From: an uncultured Pseudomonadota bacterium | Lineage (GTDB): Bacteria > Pseudomonadota > Gammaproteobacteria > Steroidobacterales > Steroidobacteraceae | Direction of reading: 5' to 3' | Assembly (NCBI GenBank): GCA_902826225.1 | Contig: CADEED010000013.1 | Coordinates: forward strand, 1-54,156 | DNA length: 54,156 nucleotides | Part shown: positions 44,008-54,141 of the stretch, piece after piece | How positions within the stretch are numbered: the first letter of the stretch is position 1 | How the letters are laid out: every line of letters begins with the position of its first letter | The notes under the pieces: model-generated | Seen by the model: the letters and a program-made list of their open reading frames with translations, nothing else | Database searches by the model: none | What the model was told of the DNA's origin: nothing | Program-made: the position numbers and the translations under genes

Positions 44008-44013
44008 GATCGA

Positions 44014-44931
44014 TTACGCGACGGTGGGGATCTGGGCGCCGGCCAGTGTCGGGGCGCGGGTGATCGAGCGGGTTTCGCCCAGGGAGTTGTGGCGGATCGC
44101 GACGACGGGGTAGTTCTGCGAGAGGCGGTCGGCGATGCGCTCGGCGAGATAGACGGAGCGGTGGCGGCCGCCGGTGCAGCCGATCGCGATCGTGAGATAG
44201 CGGCGGTTCGACGCCTGGTGCTCGGGAATTCGCGAGGAGACGAACTGCAGGATGTCGTCGGCCAGGCGATGCACGCCGCGTTGGGCTTCGAGGAACCGGA
44301 TGACGTCGGGATCGCGGCCGGTCTGGGCCCGCAGCGACGGATCCCAGTAGGGGTTGGGCAGCGTGCGCGCGTCGAACACGAAGTCCGCGTCGCCCGGGAT
44401 GCCGTTCTTGAAACCGAAGGACTCGACGAGCAGCGACAAGCGGCCCGCGCTGCGCTTCTCGACGCGCTGGCTGATGAGCTCGCGCAGGTCGTGGACGCCC
44501 ATGCGCGACGTGTCGACCACGAGGTCGGCCGCGTTGAGGACGGGCTCGAGCAGCCGCCGCTCGATCGCGATGGCTTCCTTCAGCGACACGTGATCGGTGC
44601 TGATCGGGTGCTTGCGCCGCGTCTCGGCGAACCGCCGCAGCAATTCGTCGTCGTTCGCGAGCAGGAACACGATCTCGCACTGGATGCCGCTCTTCTTGAG
44701 CTCCTCGATGAGCGGCGGGACGGTTTCGATCTCCGCCGCCGCATTGCGCGCATCGACTCCCACCGCCGCGCGCGAGTACTGCGCTTCGTTGTTGCGCAGC
44801 GTGTGGGAGATGAACGGCTTCAGCAGGGCCGCCGGGATGTTGTCGACGCAGTAGAAGCCTGCGTCCTCGAGCATGTGCAATGCCACGCTCTTGCCGGATC
44901 CCGACAGCCCGCTGACGAGGATCAGCCGCAT
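44014..44931 (-). CDS. rapZ: RNase adapter protein RapZ
   Basis: This 305-aa protein is the RapZ/YvcJ NTP-binding family. Walker A is GLSGSGKS (8-15), and the C domain carries SFGFKNGIPGDADFVFDAR, TIAIGCTGGRHRSVY and the substrate-binding basic end. In E. coli it guides RNase E to GlmZ and so controls GlmS and cell-wall precursor supply. The stop-start junction with hpf is direct (44931/44932), so they are co-transcribed. Confidence 0.96.
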   Translation of the reverse strand: MRLILVSGLSGSGKSVALHMLEDAGFYCVDNIPAALLKPFISHTLRNNEAQYSRAAVGVDARNAAAEIETVPPLIEELKKSGIQCEIVFLLANDDELLRRFAETRRKHPISTDHVSLKEAIAIERRLLEPVLNAADLVVDTSRMGVHDLRELISQRVEKRSAGRLSLLVESFGFKNGIPGDADFVFDARTLPNPYWDPSLRAQTGRDPDVIRFLEAQRGVHRLADDILQFVSSRIPEHQASNRRYLTIAIGCTGGRHRSVYLAERIADRLSQNYPVVAIRHNSLGETRSITRAPTLAGAQIPTVA

Positions 44932-45252
44932 TCAGCGTCCATTCGCCTTGCGGGCGTCCGCGGCGTGCTTGTCGGCCTTCTTTTCCTTGTGCTTGAGCAC
45001 GCTTCGATCGAGCTTGTCGGCCAGGAGGTCGATGGCGGTGTACATGTTCTCCTCGGTGGCATCGGCGTGGATGGAGTTGCCGCGCACATGCAGGGTCGCT
45101 TCGGCCTTTTGTCGGAGCTTCTCGACCGTCAGCACGCAATGGACGTCGATTACATGGTCGAAATGGCGGGAAATGCGTTCGAGCTTCTTCTCGACGTAGG
45201 CGCGCATCGACGGGGTGACTTCGACATGATGACCGGAAAGCGACAATTGCAT
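44932..45252 (-). CDS. hpf: short ribosome hibernation promoting factor
   Basis: This 106-aa protein of the HPF/YfiA family binds the 30S decoding centre in stationary phase and promotes 100S dimers. It has the family opening MQLSLSGHHVEVTPSMRAYV and the conserved HVRGNSIHADATEENMYTAIDLLADKLDRS. It lacks the long-form C-terminal domain and has a Lys-rich tail. It sits between rpoN and rapZ; the usual ptsN between them is absent. Confidence 0.95.
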   Translation of the reverse strand: MQLSLSGHHVEVTPSMRAYVEKKLERISRHFDHVIDVHCVLTVEKLRQKAEATLHVRGNSIHADATEENMYTAIDLLADKLDRSVLKHKEKKADKHAADARKANGR

Positions 45253-45289
45253 GGTGCGTCTCCTTTTTTGGCCTATCTACTGAATTTTC

Positions 45290-46738
45290 CTATTTAGCTG
45301 CTGCCCTTGCCTTGCGTTCGTTGGAAGGCGCGAGTCCGAGCGCCTCCCGGTATTTGGCGACCGTCCGGCGCGCGACCGCGATGCCTTCCCCGGAGAGGAG
45401 TTCCGCGATGCGGCTGTCGGACAGCGGGTTTCCGGTATCTTCTTCCTTGATGAGCTTGCGGATCTTCGCGCGCACCGCGGCCGAGGAAGCGCCACCGCCG
45501 TCGGCGGCCTCGACCTGACTCGAGAAGAAGTATTTCAGTTCGAACACGCCGCGCGGCGTGTGCATGTACTTGCTCGAAGTGACGCGCGAGATCGTGGATT
45601 CGTGCATGTCGATGGCCTGGGCGATGTCCTTGAGGATCATCGGGCGCATGGACTCCTCGCCGTGTTCGAGGAAGGCGGTCTGACGTTCGACGATGCTCCG
45701 TGCAACCTTCATGAGGGTTTCGTTGCGGATTTCGAGGCTCTTGAGGAGCCAGCGCGCCTCCTGCAACTGCGCGCGCATCGAGGAATGGCCCGCGCCGCGG
45801 CCGAGCATGTCGGCATAGGACTGGTTGAGACGCACGCGCGGCAGCGTCGAGCTGTTGACCTCGACGGCCCAGCCGCGGTCGGTGCGGCGCACGAACACGT
45901 CGGGCACCACGTACTCGGCCTTCGCCGAGGACACCGTGGCGCCGGGACGCGGATGACACCCGCGAACGAGCGCGACGGCCTGCGCGAGCTCGTCGTCGGA
46001 GGCCGCGAGTTCGCGTCGGAGCAGGGTCAGTTCGCGATCCGCGAGCAGGTCGAGGTGTTTTTCCGCGATCGCGATCGCGAGCTTCAGGCCCGGCGTGTCG
46101 CCGTGGAGCATGCGCAACTGCAGCGTGAGCGACTCGGAGAGATTGCGTGCGGCGATGCCGGGCGGGTCGAGCGTCTGCACGAGCTTGAGCACGCGGTCGA
46201 CCTCGGAGGCATCCGCGGTGACCTCGGGCAGCAGCGTGGCGGCGATGTCTTCGAGCGAGTCGGTGATGTAGCCGTCGTCGTTGATGGCATCGACGATGGC
46301 GCGGGCGATCGCCAGGTCGCGCGGTTCGAGGTTCGCGTATTCGAGCTGCCCGACCAGGTGATCCTGCAGCGAGAGTTGCACGTCGTCCGCGACTTCGGAA
46401 GCGCGTTCGTCGTCGTCGCGCCAGGAGTCTCCCGAACCCGCGCTGCGCTCGGTCCACGAATCTTCGACGACCTCGGCTTCGACGGTGACCTCGGGAGCGG
46501 GCGCCGCGTCGACGCGCTTCTCCTCCGGCATGGGATGGGGTTCGAGGGATTCGAAGGTGCCGGTGGCTTCGTATTCGTCCACCGGCTCGAGCATCACGTT
46601 GCTCTCGAGCTGTTCGCGGATGTGCGCCTGCAGCTCCAGCGCCGGCATTTGCAGGAGGCGGATGGCCTGCTGCAGCTGCGGGGTCATCGTGAGCGTCTGA
46701 CCCAGCTTCAGCTGCAATGAGGGCTTCATCATCGACAC
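45290..46738 (-). CDS. rpoN: RNA polymerase sigma-54 factor
   Basis: This 482-aa sigma-54 has the Q-rich activator-binding region I (LKLGQTLTMTPQLQQAIRLL), an acidic region II (about 60-130), the core-binding region and the C-terminal RpoN box ARRTVAKYRE (456-465). Start is ATG 46738, with ATG at residue 3 an alternative. It follows lptB by 59 bp, as in many gammaproteobacteria. The only enhancer-binding-type protein in the window (12615-14129) lacks the GAFTGA loop needed to act with it. Confidence 0.97.
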   Translation of the reverse strand: MSMMKPSLQLKLGQTLTMTPQLQQAIRLLQMPALELQAHIREQLESNVMLEPVDEYEATGTFESLEPHPMPEEKRVDAAPAPEVTVEAEVVEDSWTERSAGSGDSWRDDDERASEVADDVQLSLQDHLVGQLEYANLEPRDLAIARAIVDAINDDGYITDSLEDIAATLLPEVTADASEVDRVLKLVQTLDPPGIAARNLSESLTLQLRMLHGDTPGLKLAIAIAEKHLDLLADRELTLLRRELAASDDELAQAVALVRGCHPRPGATVSSAKAEYVVPDVFVRRTDRGWAVEVNSSTLPRVRLNQSYADMLGRGAGHSSMRAQLQEARWLLKSLEIRNETLMKVARSIVERQTAFLEHGEESMRPMILKDIAQAIDMHESTISRVTSSKYMHTPRGVFELKYFFSSQVEAADGGGASSAAVRAKIRKLIKEEDTGNPLSDSRIAELLSGEGIAVARRTVAKYREALGLAPSNERKARAAAK

Positions 46739-46797
46739 GGGTGTGGGTGTCTCAACGCTATGAAAGAAATGGATTTTTCCGCGGGAACCACAAATCC

Positions 46798-47520
46798 CTA
46801 CATGCGGAATGACTGACCCAAGTACACCTCACGGACTTGGGGGTTGGCAAGGATTTCTTCCGCGGAACCCGACGCAATTACGGTTCCTCCGGAAACGATG
46901 TAGGCGCGCCCACAAACACCTAAGGTTTCTCTGACGTTATGGTCGGTGATGAGCACGCCGATCCCCTTCGCGGTGAGCTCGGTCATGATGCGCTGGATGT
47001 CGATGACCGACAGCGGATCGACGCCCGCGAACGGTTCGTCGAGCAGCACGAAACGCGGCTCCGCCGCGAGCGCCCGGGCAATCTCCACGCGCCGGCGTTC
47101 ACCGCCCGACAACGACATGCCGAGACTCTTCCGCACGTGCGCGATGCGCAGTTCGGTGAGGATTTCCTCCAGGCGGGCGGCGCGCTGGGCTTCATCGAGC
47201 TCGCGCGTCTCGAGGATGGCGAGGATGTTGTCCTCGACCGACAGCTTGCGGAAAACCGAGGCCTCTTGCGGCAGGTAGCCGATGCCCGCGAGCGCGCGTT
47301 GGTGCATCGCGAGGTGCGTGATGTCGCGGTCGTCGATGGTCACCGTGCCGGCATCGGGCGGAACCAGTCCGACGATCATGTAGAACGCCGTGGTCTTGCC
47401 GGCGCCGTTCGGGCCTAACAATCCGACGATCTGCCCGCTCTCCACTTCGACGGAGAGATCGGAGATCACCTGGCGCTTCTTGTAACTCTTGGCGAGATGG
47501 GTCGCGCGCAGGACGCTCAT
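46798..47520 (-). CDS. lptB: LPS export ABC transporter ATPase LptB
   Basis: This 240-aa ABC ATPase powers LPS extraction from the inner membrane with LptFG. Walker A is GPNGAGKT, the signature LSGGERRR, Walker [12 protein letters not shown] and the H-loop ITDHNVRET. Its start overlaps the lptA stop by 4 bp. lptFG is not in the window. Confidence 0.97.
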   Translation of the reverse strand: MSVLRATHLAKSYKKRQVISDLSVEVESGQIVGLLGPNGAGKTTAFYMIVGLVPPDAGTVTIDDRDITHLAMHQRALAGIGYLPQEASVFRKLSVEDNILAILETRELDEAQRAARLEEILTELRIAHVRKSLGMSLSGGERRRVEIARALAAEPRFVLLDEPFAGVDPLSVIDIQRIMTELTAKGIGVLITDHNVRETLGVCGRAYIVSGGTVIASGSAEEILANPQVREVYLGQSFRM

Positions 47521-48170
47521 TTCTTCGGGTCCGCGGGCGCTGCGCAGGGCTTCTTGCCATTCGCGTCGTTGGGCTGGATCGTGATGCGGATGCGGCCGGT
47601 CGCACCCGCGGTGCGGGTCCCGCCTGCGACGCTCTGCGACTTGATGTTGTAGACCAGCTGTGGGCCCGTGATCTCGTTGCAGCCGTCCGAGAGCCAGGCG
47701 TTCTCGCGGAAGCTCACGGTGCCCGTGCGGATCTCGTAATCCATCGTCGACGCGCGGCCGCGCGCTATCGAGCCGTCCTTGCGCGTCTGTTCGAACTGGG
47801 CGGGCGTGCCGGTGATGACAGCGCGCGAGATGAGGTTGCCGCTGAAAGAGACCGTCGCCTTGTCCGAGCGAAGGTTGCCGCCCTCGGAGTTGATGCGGAC
47901 GTTCCCCGAGATGGTCCAGGTGCCGTCCTCGAAATCGAGCCCGCCCTTGACGTCCGCTTCCGCGGCTTCGATGCGCGTCGCGCCCTGCGTGATCACGACA
48001 TCGCGCAGCTTCGCCGTGTTCTTCTGCGTGTTGATCTCCAGCGGCACCGCCTCGAGCACGATCTTCTCGTTGCCGCCGGGCAGCTGCGCGGCCGCCGGCG
48101 TGCCTAACAAGCCGGCGCAGCCGGCGGCCAGGCAGGGGAGGATGCGTCTAGCGCCGGGAGAATTCGCCAT
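47517..48170 (-). CDS. lptA: periplasmic LPS bridge protein LptA
   Basis: This 217-aa OstA/LptA-type beta-jellyroll protein has a signal peptide (about 1-28, ending GTPAAA). Family segments include [15 protein letters not shown] and [21 protein letters not shown]. It bridges LptC and LptD in the periplasm. It overlaps lptC by 23 bp and lptB by 4 bp, so the three are translated together. The C terminus ([17 protein letters not shown]) holds a lone cysteine. Confidence 0.92.
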   Translation of the reverse strand: MANSPGARRILPCLAAGCAGLLGTPAAAQLPGGNEKIVLEAVPLEINTQKNTAKLRDVVITQGATRIEAAEADVKGGLDFEDGTWTISGNVRINSEGGNLRSDKATVSFSGNLISRAVITGTPAQFEQTRKDGSIARGRASTMDYEIRTGTVSFRENAWLSDGCNEITGPQLVYNIKSQSVAGGTRTAGATGRIRITIQPNDANGKKPCAAPADPKK

Positions 48171-48762
48171 GTACGTTCGATTCTAGACGCAGCGTTCCCG
48201 CCTTCAAATCGGCTTTGAGTCCGTTGCCGGTGAGCGTGTGACCCGACCAGCCGAGTTTCACCGGCGCCTGCGTCTCGATGAATTCGGTCGGCGTGTTGAT
48301 CCGCAGCGTTTCGGTCGCGAGCGTGAGGGGCGCGCCGGTGCCCGGTGCCGGGCCGGTGACCTGGACGTTGCCGTCGAGCTGCACGTCGTCGCCATTCGCA
48401 CGCACCTGCCCGCGATCGGAGCGCAAATGCCATACCTCCTTGGGATCCGCGCCGCGCGCCGGTTGTTCCCCGGGGACCTCGCCCTGCGCGCCCGGGTGAT
48501 AGTCCATGGACAGCTGCTCGAGATCGATGACGCTCGAATCGATGCGCTGGCGGATCACTTGCGCGTTCAGACGATACCGCTCGCGCCCGTCATAGCCGGT
48601 CTCGATGACCTCGGCGTCGCGCGCGGCATACCCCGGATCCGGCGGCGCAGCGGCCGTCGCGCCGTCATCGTTGCTTCCGCGACCCATGCTGCCCAGGTAG
48701 TACGCGACCGCGATCACGGCGATCGTCGCCACGTAGCCCGCGACGCGGCGCCAATTCTTCAT
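48148..48762 (-). CDS. lptC: LPS export protein LptC
   Basis: This 204-aa protein has one N-terminal membrane anchor (VAGYVATIAVIAVAYYLG) and a periplasmic LptC/YrbK domain (YRLNAQVIRQRIDSS; WHLRSDRGQVRANGDDV). It links the LptBFG extractor to LptA. The start ATG 48762 overlaps the kdsC stop by 4 bp; the longer frame would begin inside kdsC. Between the anchor and the domain lies an Asp/Ala-rich linker. Confidence 0.92.
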   Translation of the reverse strand: MKNWRRVAGYVATIAVIAVAYYLGSMGRGSNDDGATAAAPPDPGYAARDAEVIETGYDGRERYRLNAQVIRQRIDSSVIDLEQLSMDYHPGAQGEVPGEQPARGADPKEVWHLRSDRGQVRANGDDVQLDGNVQVTGPAPGTGAPLTLATETLRINTPTEFIETQAPVKLGWSGHTLTGNGLKADLKAGTLRLESNVHGEFSRR

Positions 48763-49268
48763 GCGCGCCCCCGCCGGGCCGACATCAGCCAGTCGCACAC
48801 CTCTCGCACCGCGCCGCGGCCGCCGGCGCGGCTCGTCACGAGATCCGCGGCGGCGAGCGCGTCGCCGTGCGCGTCCGCGACGGCGATACCGAGGCCGCAG
48901 GCGTTCAGAATGGGCGCGTCCGGGGTGTCGTCACCCACGCAGGCGCAATGTTCGAGCGTCAATCCGCGCCCTTGCGCGATGCGCTGCAGGGCGGCGAGCT
49001 TGTCGGTCGAGCCCTGCACGACGATCTTGATGCCGAGCTCGCGCGCGCGGCGCGCGACCGCGGCGGACTTGCGGCCCGAGATGATGGCGACGGCGACTCC
49101 GGCGGCGGCCACTTCCTTTATCCCGTGACCGTCCCGCACGTGGAAGACCTTCAGCGTCTCGCCCTTCGCGCCGTAGTACAGCCGCCCGTCGGTGAGAACA
49201 CCGTCGACGTCGAGGACGAGCAGGCGCACGCGGCGCAGTGCCGGCTGGAAGCGGACGATGTCGTTCAC
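48759..49268 (-). CDS. kdsC: 3-deoxy-D-manno-octulosonate 8-phosphate phosphatase
   Basis: This 169-aa HAD-family enzyme dephosphorylates Kdo 8-phosphate to Kdo. The HAD motif is VLDVDGVLTDGRL, with IISGRKS and CVGDDTPDAPIL as the later motifs. The GTG start overlaps the kdsD stop by 4 bp. It is cytoplasmic and is a step of the Kdo pathway that supplies WaaA, with KdsD upstream. Confidence 0.95.
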   Translation of the reverse strand: MNDIVRFQPALRRVRLLVLDVDGVLTDGRLYYGAKGETLKVFHVRDGHGIKEVAAAGVAVAIISGRKSAAVARRARELGIKIVVQGSTDKLAALQRIAQGRGLTLEHCACVGDDTPDAPILNACGLGIAVADAHGDALAAADLVTSRAGGRGAVREVCDWLMSARRGRA

Positions 49269-50251
49269 AACACGCCGGCGCGCAGCAGATCGTGCACGTT
49301 GAACGCGCCGACGACCGCGCCCGCCGCATCCACCACCGGCAGGGCGGTGATGCGATGCTTTTCCATGAGGTGCGCCGCTTCGGCGGCGAGCTCGGTGGGC
49401 GCGATGGATTTTCCGGGAGATGTCATCACTTCGCGCATCGTCGTCCGATGGACGTCCGCTTGGTGATCGAGCGCGCGCCGCAGGTCGCCGTCGGTGAACA
49501 CGCCGAGCAGGCGTCCGCCCTCGGCGACGATGCACAGGCCGAGGCCCATTTTCGACATCACCACCAGCCCTTCGCCGAGTTTCATCGCCGGGTCGACGAG
49601 CGGCAGCTCGGCGCCGGTGCGCATGATGTCCGCGACGTGCAGCAGCAGCTTGCGCCCGAGCGTGCCGCCGGGATGCGAGCGCGCGAAGTCCTGCGGCGTG
49701 AATCCGCGGGCTTCGAGCAGCGCGACGGCGAGCGCGTCGCCGAGCGCCAGCGTCGCCGTGGTGCTGGCAGTCGGTGCGAGATTGAGAGGGCAGGCCTCCT
49801 CGTCGACGCTGACGTCGAGGTGCACGCTCGCGGCGCGCGCGAGGTTCGACTTCGGGTTGCCGGTGAGCGCGATGATCGGCACGCCGAGGCGCGAGCAATG
49901 CGGGATCAACGCCACAACCTCGGCGGTCTCGCCCGAATTCGACAGCGCGAGCAGCACGTCGGCGCGCGTGATCATTCCGATGTCGCCGTGGCTGGCTTCG
50001 GCGGCATGCATGAAAAAGGAGGGTGTGCCGGTGGAGGCGAGGGTGGCCGCGATCTTGCCGCCGATGTGCCCGGATTTGCCCATGCCCGTGACGATGACGC
50101 GGCCCTGGGCGGAGAGGCAGATGGTGCAGGCGCGGGCGAAGCCGGCGTCGAGCCGGGGCACGAGGGCGGCGAGCGCGCGACCCTCGATGTCGAGCGCGCG
50201 GCGGCCCGCGGCGATCAGCGAGGCGGGGTCGGGCTTCACGACGGCATTCAT
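49265..50251 (-). CDS. kdsD: arabinose-5-phosphate isomerase
   Basis: This 328-aa enzyme makes arabinose 5-phosphate from ribulose 5-phosphate for Kdo synthesis. It has an SIS domain (GRVIVTGMGKSGHIGGKIAA; SHGDIGMITR; LALSNSGETAE) and two CBS domains. ATG 50251 (MNAVVKPDP) is preferred, because a longer start would overlap the divergent ibaG gene. It heads the operon running to rapZ. Confidence 0.95.
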   Translation of the reverse strand: MNAVVKPDPASLIAAGRRALDIEGRALAALVPRLDAGFARACTICLSAQGRVIVTGMGKSGHIGGKIAATLASTGTPSFFMHAAEASHGDIGMITRADVLLALSNSGETAEVVALIPHCSRLGVPIIALTGNPKSNLARAASVHLDVSVDEEACPLNLAPTASTTATLALGDALAVALLEARGFTPQDFARSHPGGTLGRKLLLHVADIMRTGAELPLVDPAMKLGEGLVVMSKMGLGLCIVAEGGRLLGVFTDGDLRRALDHQADVHRTTMREVMTSPGKSIAPTELAAEAAHLMEKHRITALPVVDAAGAVVGAFNVHDLLRAGVL

Positions 50252-50269
50252 GCGCGGATCATAACCCCG

Positions 50270-50282
50270 TAAACTTGGGCGC
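50270..50282 (+). promoter_or_regulatory. -10-like hexamer directly before ibaG
   Basis: TAAACT (50270-50275) followed by seven bases and ATG 50283 would give a leaderless mRNA. No clear -35 is seen. The whole kdsD-ibaG divergent region is only 31 bp. Confidence 0.3.
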
Positions 50283-51792
<1,510 letters not shown>

Positions 51793-51795
51793 TCG

Positions 51796-51825
51796 CGTGG
51801 GGACAGGCTTCAGTCTGTCCTCACG
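51796..51825 (+). terminator. hairpin after murA, REP-like family
   Basis: CGTGGGGACAGGCT (51796-51809) pairs with AGTCTGTCCTCACG (51812-51825) over 14 bp with two G-T pairs. It shares the GGGGACAGGCT core of the 4873-5127 repeats. It follows the murA stop by about four bases but has no T-run. Confidence 0.65.
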
Positions 51826-51886
51826 CCGAACCCTGTTTTCCGTGCGTTGCCGGACCCTGTGGTTAGAGGCGAGTCCTCAGTTTTCT

Positions 51887-51905
51887 GGAAATCAGGAATG
51901 TCCCC
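51887..51905 (-). repeat. dispersed 19-nt element, copy 3
   Basis: On the minus strand this reads GGGGACATTCCTGATTTCC, the reference form of the element also found at 71-89 and 43592-43612. Confidence 0.55.
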
Positions 51906-52104
51906 AACGCACCATTTGTGACACGTTTCGCGGTACCGTTCGCCCGCGCCGTCGCCGTACGCCGGATGTGACTCAGTGCCGATTCGCGGCAACCCAGTGA
52001 CTTAATACTGTCCCCCATGTCGTTACCCGCAGACGGGACGGGAATGCCCGTGTCCGCCGGAAACGCACCGCGGCTCCACTTGTTCGATGAGAGGGCGAAG
52101 GTCC

Positions 52105-54141
52105 ATGCAAGCACGTTCGGAAATCGGCGCTAACGCGCACAACGAGTCAAACGCGGGCAGGGGCAATACCGCCGGCGGCGGCTTCAAGGCGAAGAAGCCG
52201 CTCGTGGTGATCGCGACTCCCGACCTCGAACTGTGGGCACAGCTCGGCCCGATGCTCGAATCTACCTGCCAGCTGCGTCACGCCGACAGCCTGGCGTCCG
52301 CCGCCGCGATGCTGAAGCCGGGCGCGCGCACGATCCTCATCGCCGACCTGCGCGCCTCGTCACCCGACGACTTCAAGCCGATCGCGGCGAGCCTGCACAA
52401 TCCCGTCGTCGTCGCGATCCGCGACAATGCGTCGGCCGGCACGGTCGATGCGCTGATGCTCGAAGGCGAAATCCAGGCGCTCGTCGACACGCCGGTCGAA
52501 TCCGCCGCGATGCTGCGTGCGATGAGCGACGCCGCGCGCATCTCGTCAACTTCCGATGCGCTGAGCGCCGCGACCGGTTCGGGCAGTTCGGGTGGTGGTG
52601 CGAAGAAGGGTCTCCCGATGGGTGCCCTCATCGGCGCCATCGTCGGCGTCGCGGCCCTCGCGGGTGGCGGCTGGTATTTCATGTCGAAGGATTCCGGTGG
52701 CGAGAGCGCGCCGGTGAGCGCCGCGCCGGCCACGTCCGCTGCCCCGGCCACGGGTCCCGCCGGCCAGGCGGCCGTGACCGAGGCGCCTGTCGCCTCGCTC
52801 GACGAGGTGCTCGAGAAAGCGCGTCTCGCGATGGACGAGCGCCGCTACATCGAACCCGACAAGAACAATGCTCTCGAATACTTCCGCGGCGTGCTGCAGA
52901 TCGACCCGCGCAACGGCGAGGCCACCGAGGGCCTGAAGCGCCTCGGCGGCCTGCTGATCGCGCGCGCGCGCACCGCGCTCGATGAACGCCGGTTCGACAA
53001 CGCGCTCGCGGAACTCGAAGCGGCGCGCTCGATCGATCCGAACGACCCGCGTCTCGTCGAAGTCGACGGGCGCCTCGACTCGATGCGCGCGCAAACCGCG
53101 CTCGCGCAAATCCAGGCGACCCTGTCTGCGCAGAACTTCGATCGTGCGCAGGCGCTGCTCGACTCCGCCGAGAAGGACGCGTTGCTGCCCCCCGCGCAGA
53201 TCCAGCAGCTCAAGCGCGAGCTCGACGGCAAGCGCCGCGCGACCACCGTCACTCGCCTCGCGAACGCCGCGGAAGCGCGCCTGGCGAACGGCCGCCTCGT
53301 GACGCCGGCCGACGATTCCGCGAAGGACATCATCAAGGCGCTGCGCGACGCCGGTGCCCCGAACGACCTCGTCGCGCGCCTCAACAACGATCTCAACCAG
53401 AAGCTGCTGGCCGCCGCTCGCGACGCCGCGACGAAGGGCGACCAGGCCGCGATGCAGGCCGCGCTCACGGCCGCGCGCGAGAACGGCGTCTCGGCCGCGG
53501 CGCTCAATGCCGCGCAGCGCGACATCACCGCGGCCTCGCAGAGGCAGCAGCGGACCAACGAAGACATCGCGCGCTTCGCCAAGATTGCCCAGGATCGTCT
53601 CGCGAGCGGCAACCTGCTCGCGCCGGCGAACGACTCTGCGGTGTCGAACGCCGAGCGCCTGCGCCTCCTGGACGTGCGTCACCCGACGACCGTGCAGGTC
53701 GTGAAGGACGTGCGCACCCGCCTGCTGAACGATGCCCGTGCCCGCCTCACCACCGGCCGCGCATCCGAGGCCGAACCGCTGCTCGCTGCTGCCGAGAGCC
53801 TCGGTGCCGACGGTGATCTCGCCGAGTTGCGCACGATGCTCGTGAGCGCGCAGGCTGCCGCCGAGAAGGCCGCCGCGACACCGAAACTTCCGCCCCTCAA
53901 GATGACGCGCCCGCCGCGCCCGAAGTATCCGACCTCCGCGAAAGGCGTCGAGGGCTGGGTGCGCGTCGAGTTCTACGTGACGCCGGAGGGGCGCACGGAA
54001 CGGGTGCGGGTGATGTCGAGCGAGCCCGCGGGGGTGTTCGACGCCGCCGCGGTCACGGCGATGGAAGGCGCGCGGTTCGAAGAATTCGAGGCGGCCGAAT
54101 CGCGTCTTGCGGTTCAGCGCATCGTCTTCAAGCCGGAGTGA
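52105..54141 (+). CDS. TonB-type protein with receiver-like and TPR-like domains
   Basis: This 678-aa protein has an unusual order. A receiver-like cytoplasmic domain (about 31-144) keeps an aspartate at the phospho-site (ILIADLRA, D81) but lacks the acidic pair and the lysine. A Ser/Gly linker and one membrane helix follow (about 172-193), then an Ala/Pro-rich spacer, a long helical TPR-like region (about 230-580) and a TonB C-terminal domain (about 600-678, PPRPKYPTSAKGVEGWVRVE). It would span the inner membrane with TonB in the periplasm. GAGGG nine bases before ATG 52105 supports this start over 52087. No exbB/exbD is in the window. Coupling of an inner signal to envelope energy transfer is inference. 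Confidence 0.85.
   Translation: MQARSEIGANAHNESNAGRGNTAGGGFKAKKPLVVIATPDLELWAQLGPMLESTCQLRHADSLASAAAMLKPGARTILIADLRASSPDDFKPIAASLHNPVVVAIRDNASAGTVDALMLEGEIQALVDTPVESAAMLRAMSDAARISSTSDALSAATGSGSSGGGAKKGLPMGALIGAIVGVAALAGGGWYFMSKDSGGESAPVSAAPATSAAPATGPAGQAAVTEAPVASLDEVLEKARLAMDERRYIEPDKNNALEYFRGVLQIDPRNGEATEGLKRLGGLLIARARTALDERRFDNALAELEAARSIDPNDPRLVEVDGRLDSMRAQTALAQIQATLSAQNFDRAQALLDSAEKDALLPPAQIQQLKRELDGKRRATTVTRLANAAEARLANGRLVTPADDSAKDIIKALRDAGAPNDLVARLNNDLNQKLLAAARDAATKGDQAAMQAALTAARENGVSAAALNAAQRDITAASQRQQRTNEDIARFAKIAQDRLASGNLLAPANDSAVSNAERLRLLDVRHPTTVQVVKDVRTRLLNDARARLTTGRASEAEPLLAAAESLGADGDLAELRTMLVSAQAAAEKAAATPKLPPLKMTRPPRPKYPTSAKGVEGWVRVEFYVTPEGRTERVRVMSSEPAGVFDAAAVTAMEGARFEEFEAAESRLAVQRIVFKPE

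Larger units (their letters stand above)
43576..44013. other. 438-bp non-coding gap between rapZ and mgtE
   Basis: Open frames here on both strands are extensions of shadows of neighbouring genes and show no protein motif. The gap holds a dispersed-repeat copy (43592-43612) and the rapZ terminator (43989-44007). In xanthomonads this is where PTS genes lie; I find no trace of them. Confidence 0.6.
51793..52104. other. intergenic region after murA
   Basis: It holds the murA hairpin (51796-51825) and a dispersed element copy (51887-51905). From about 51906 to 52104 I see no gene; an imperfect GACGGG-containing hairpin near 52035-52060 and GAGGG nine bases before ATG 52105 are the only signals. 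Confidence 0.55.

Noticed and set aside
43762..45297. 511-codon plus-strand ORF opposite rapZ and hpf
   Set aside because: It is mainly the complement of rapZ and hpf, which are clear. The part in the gap shows no domain and no ribosome binding site.
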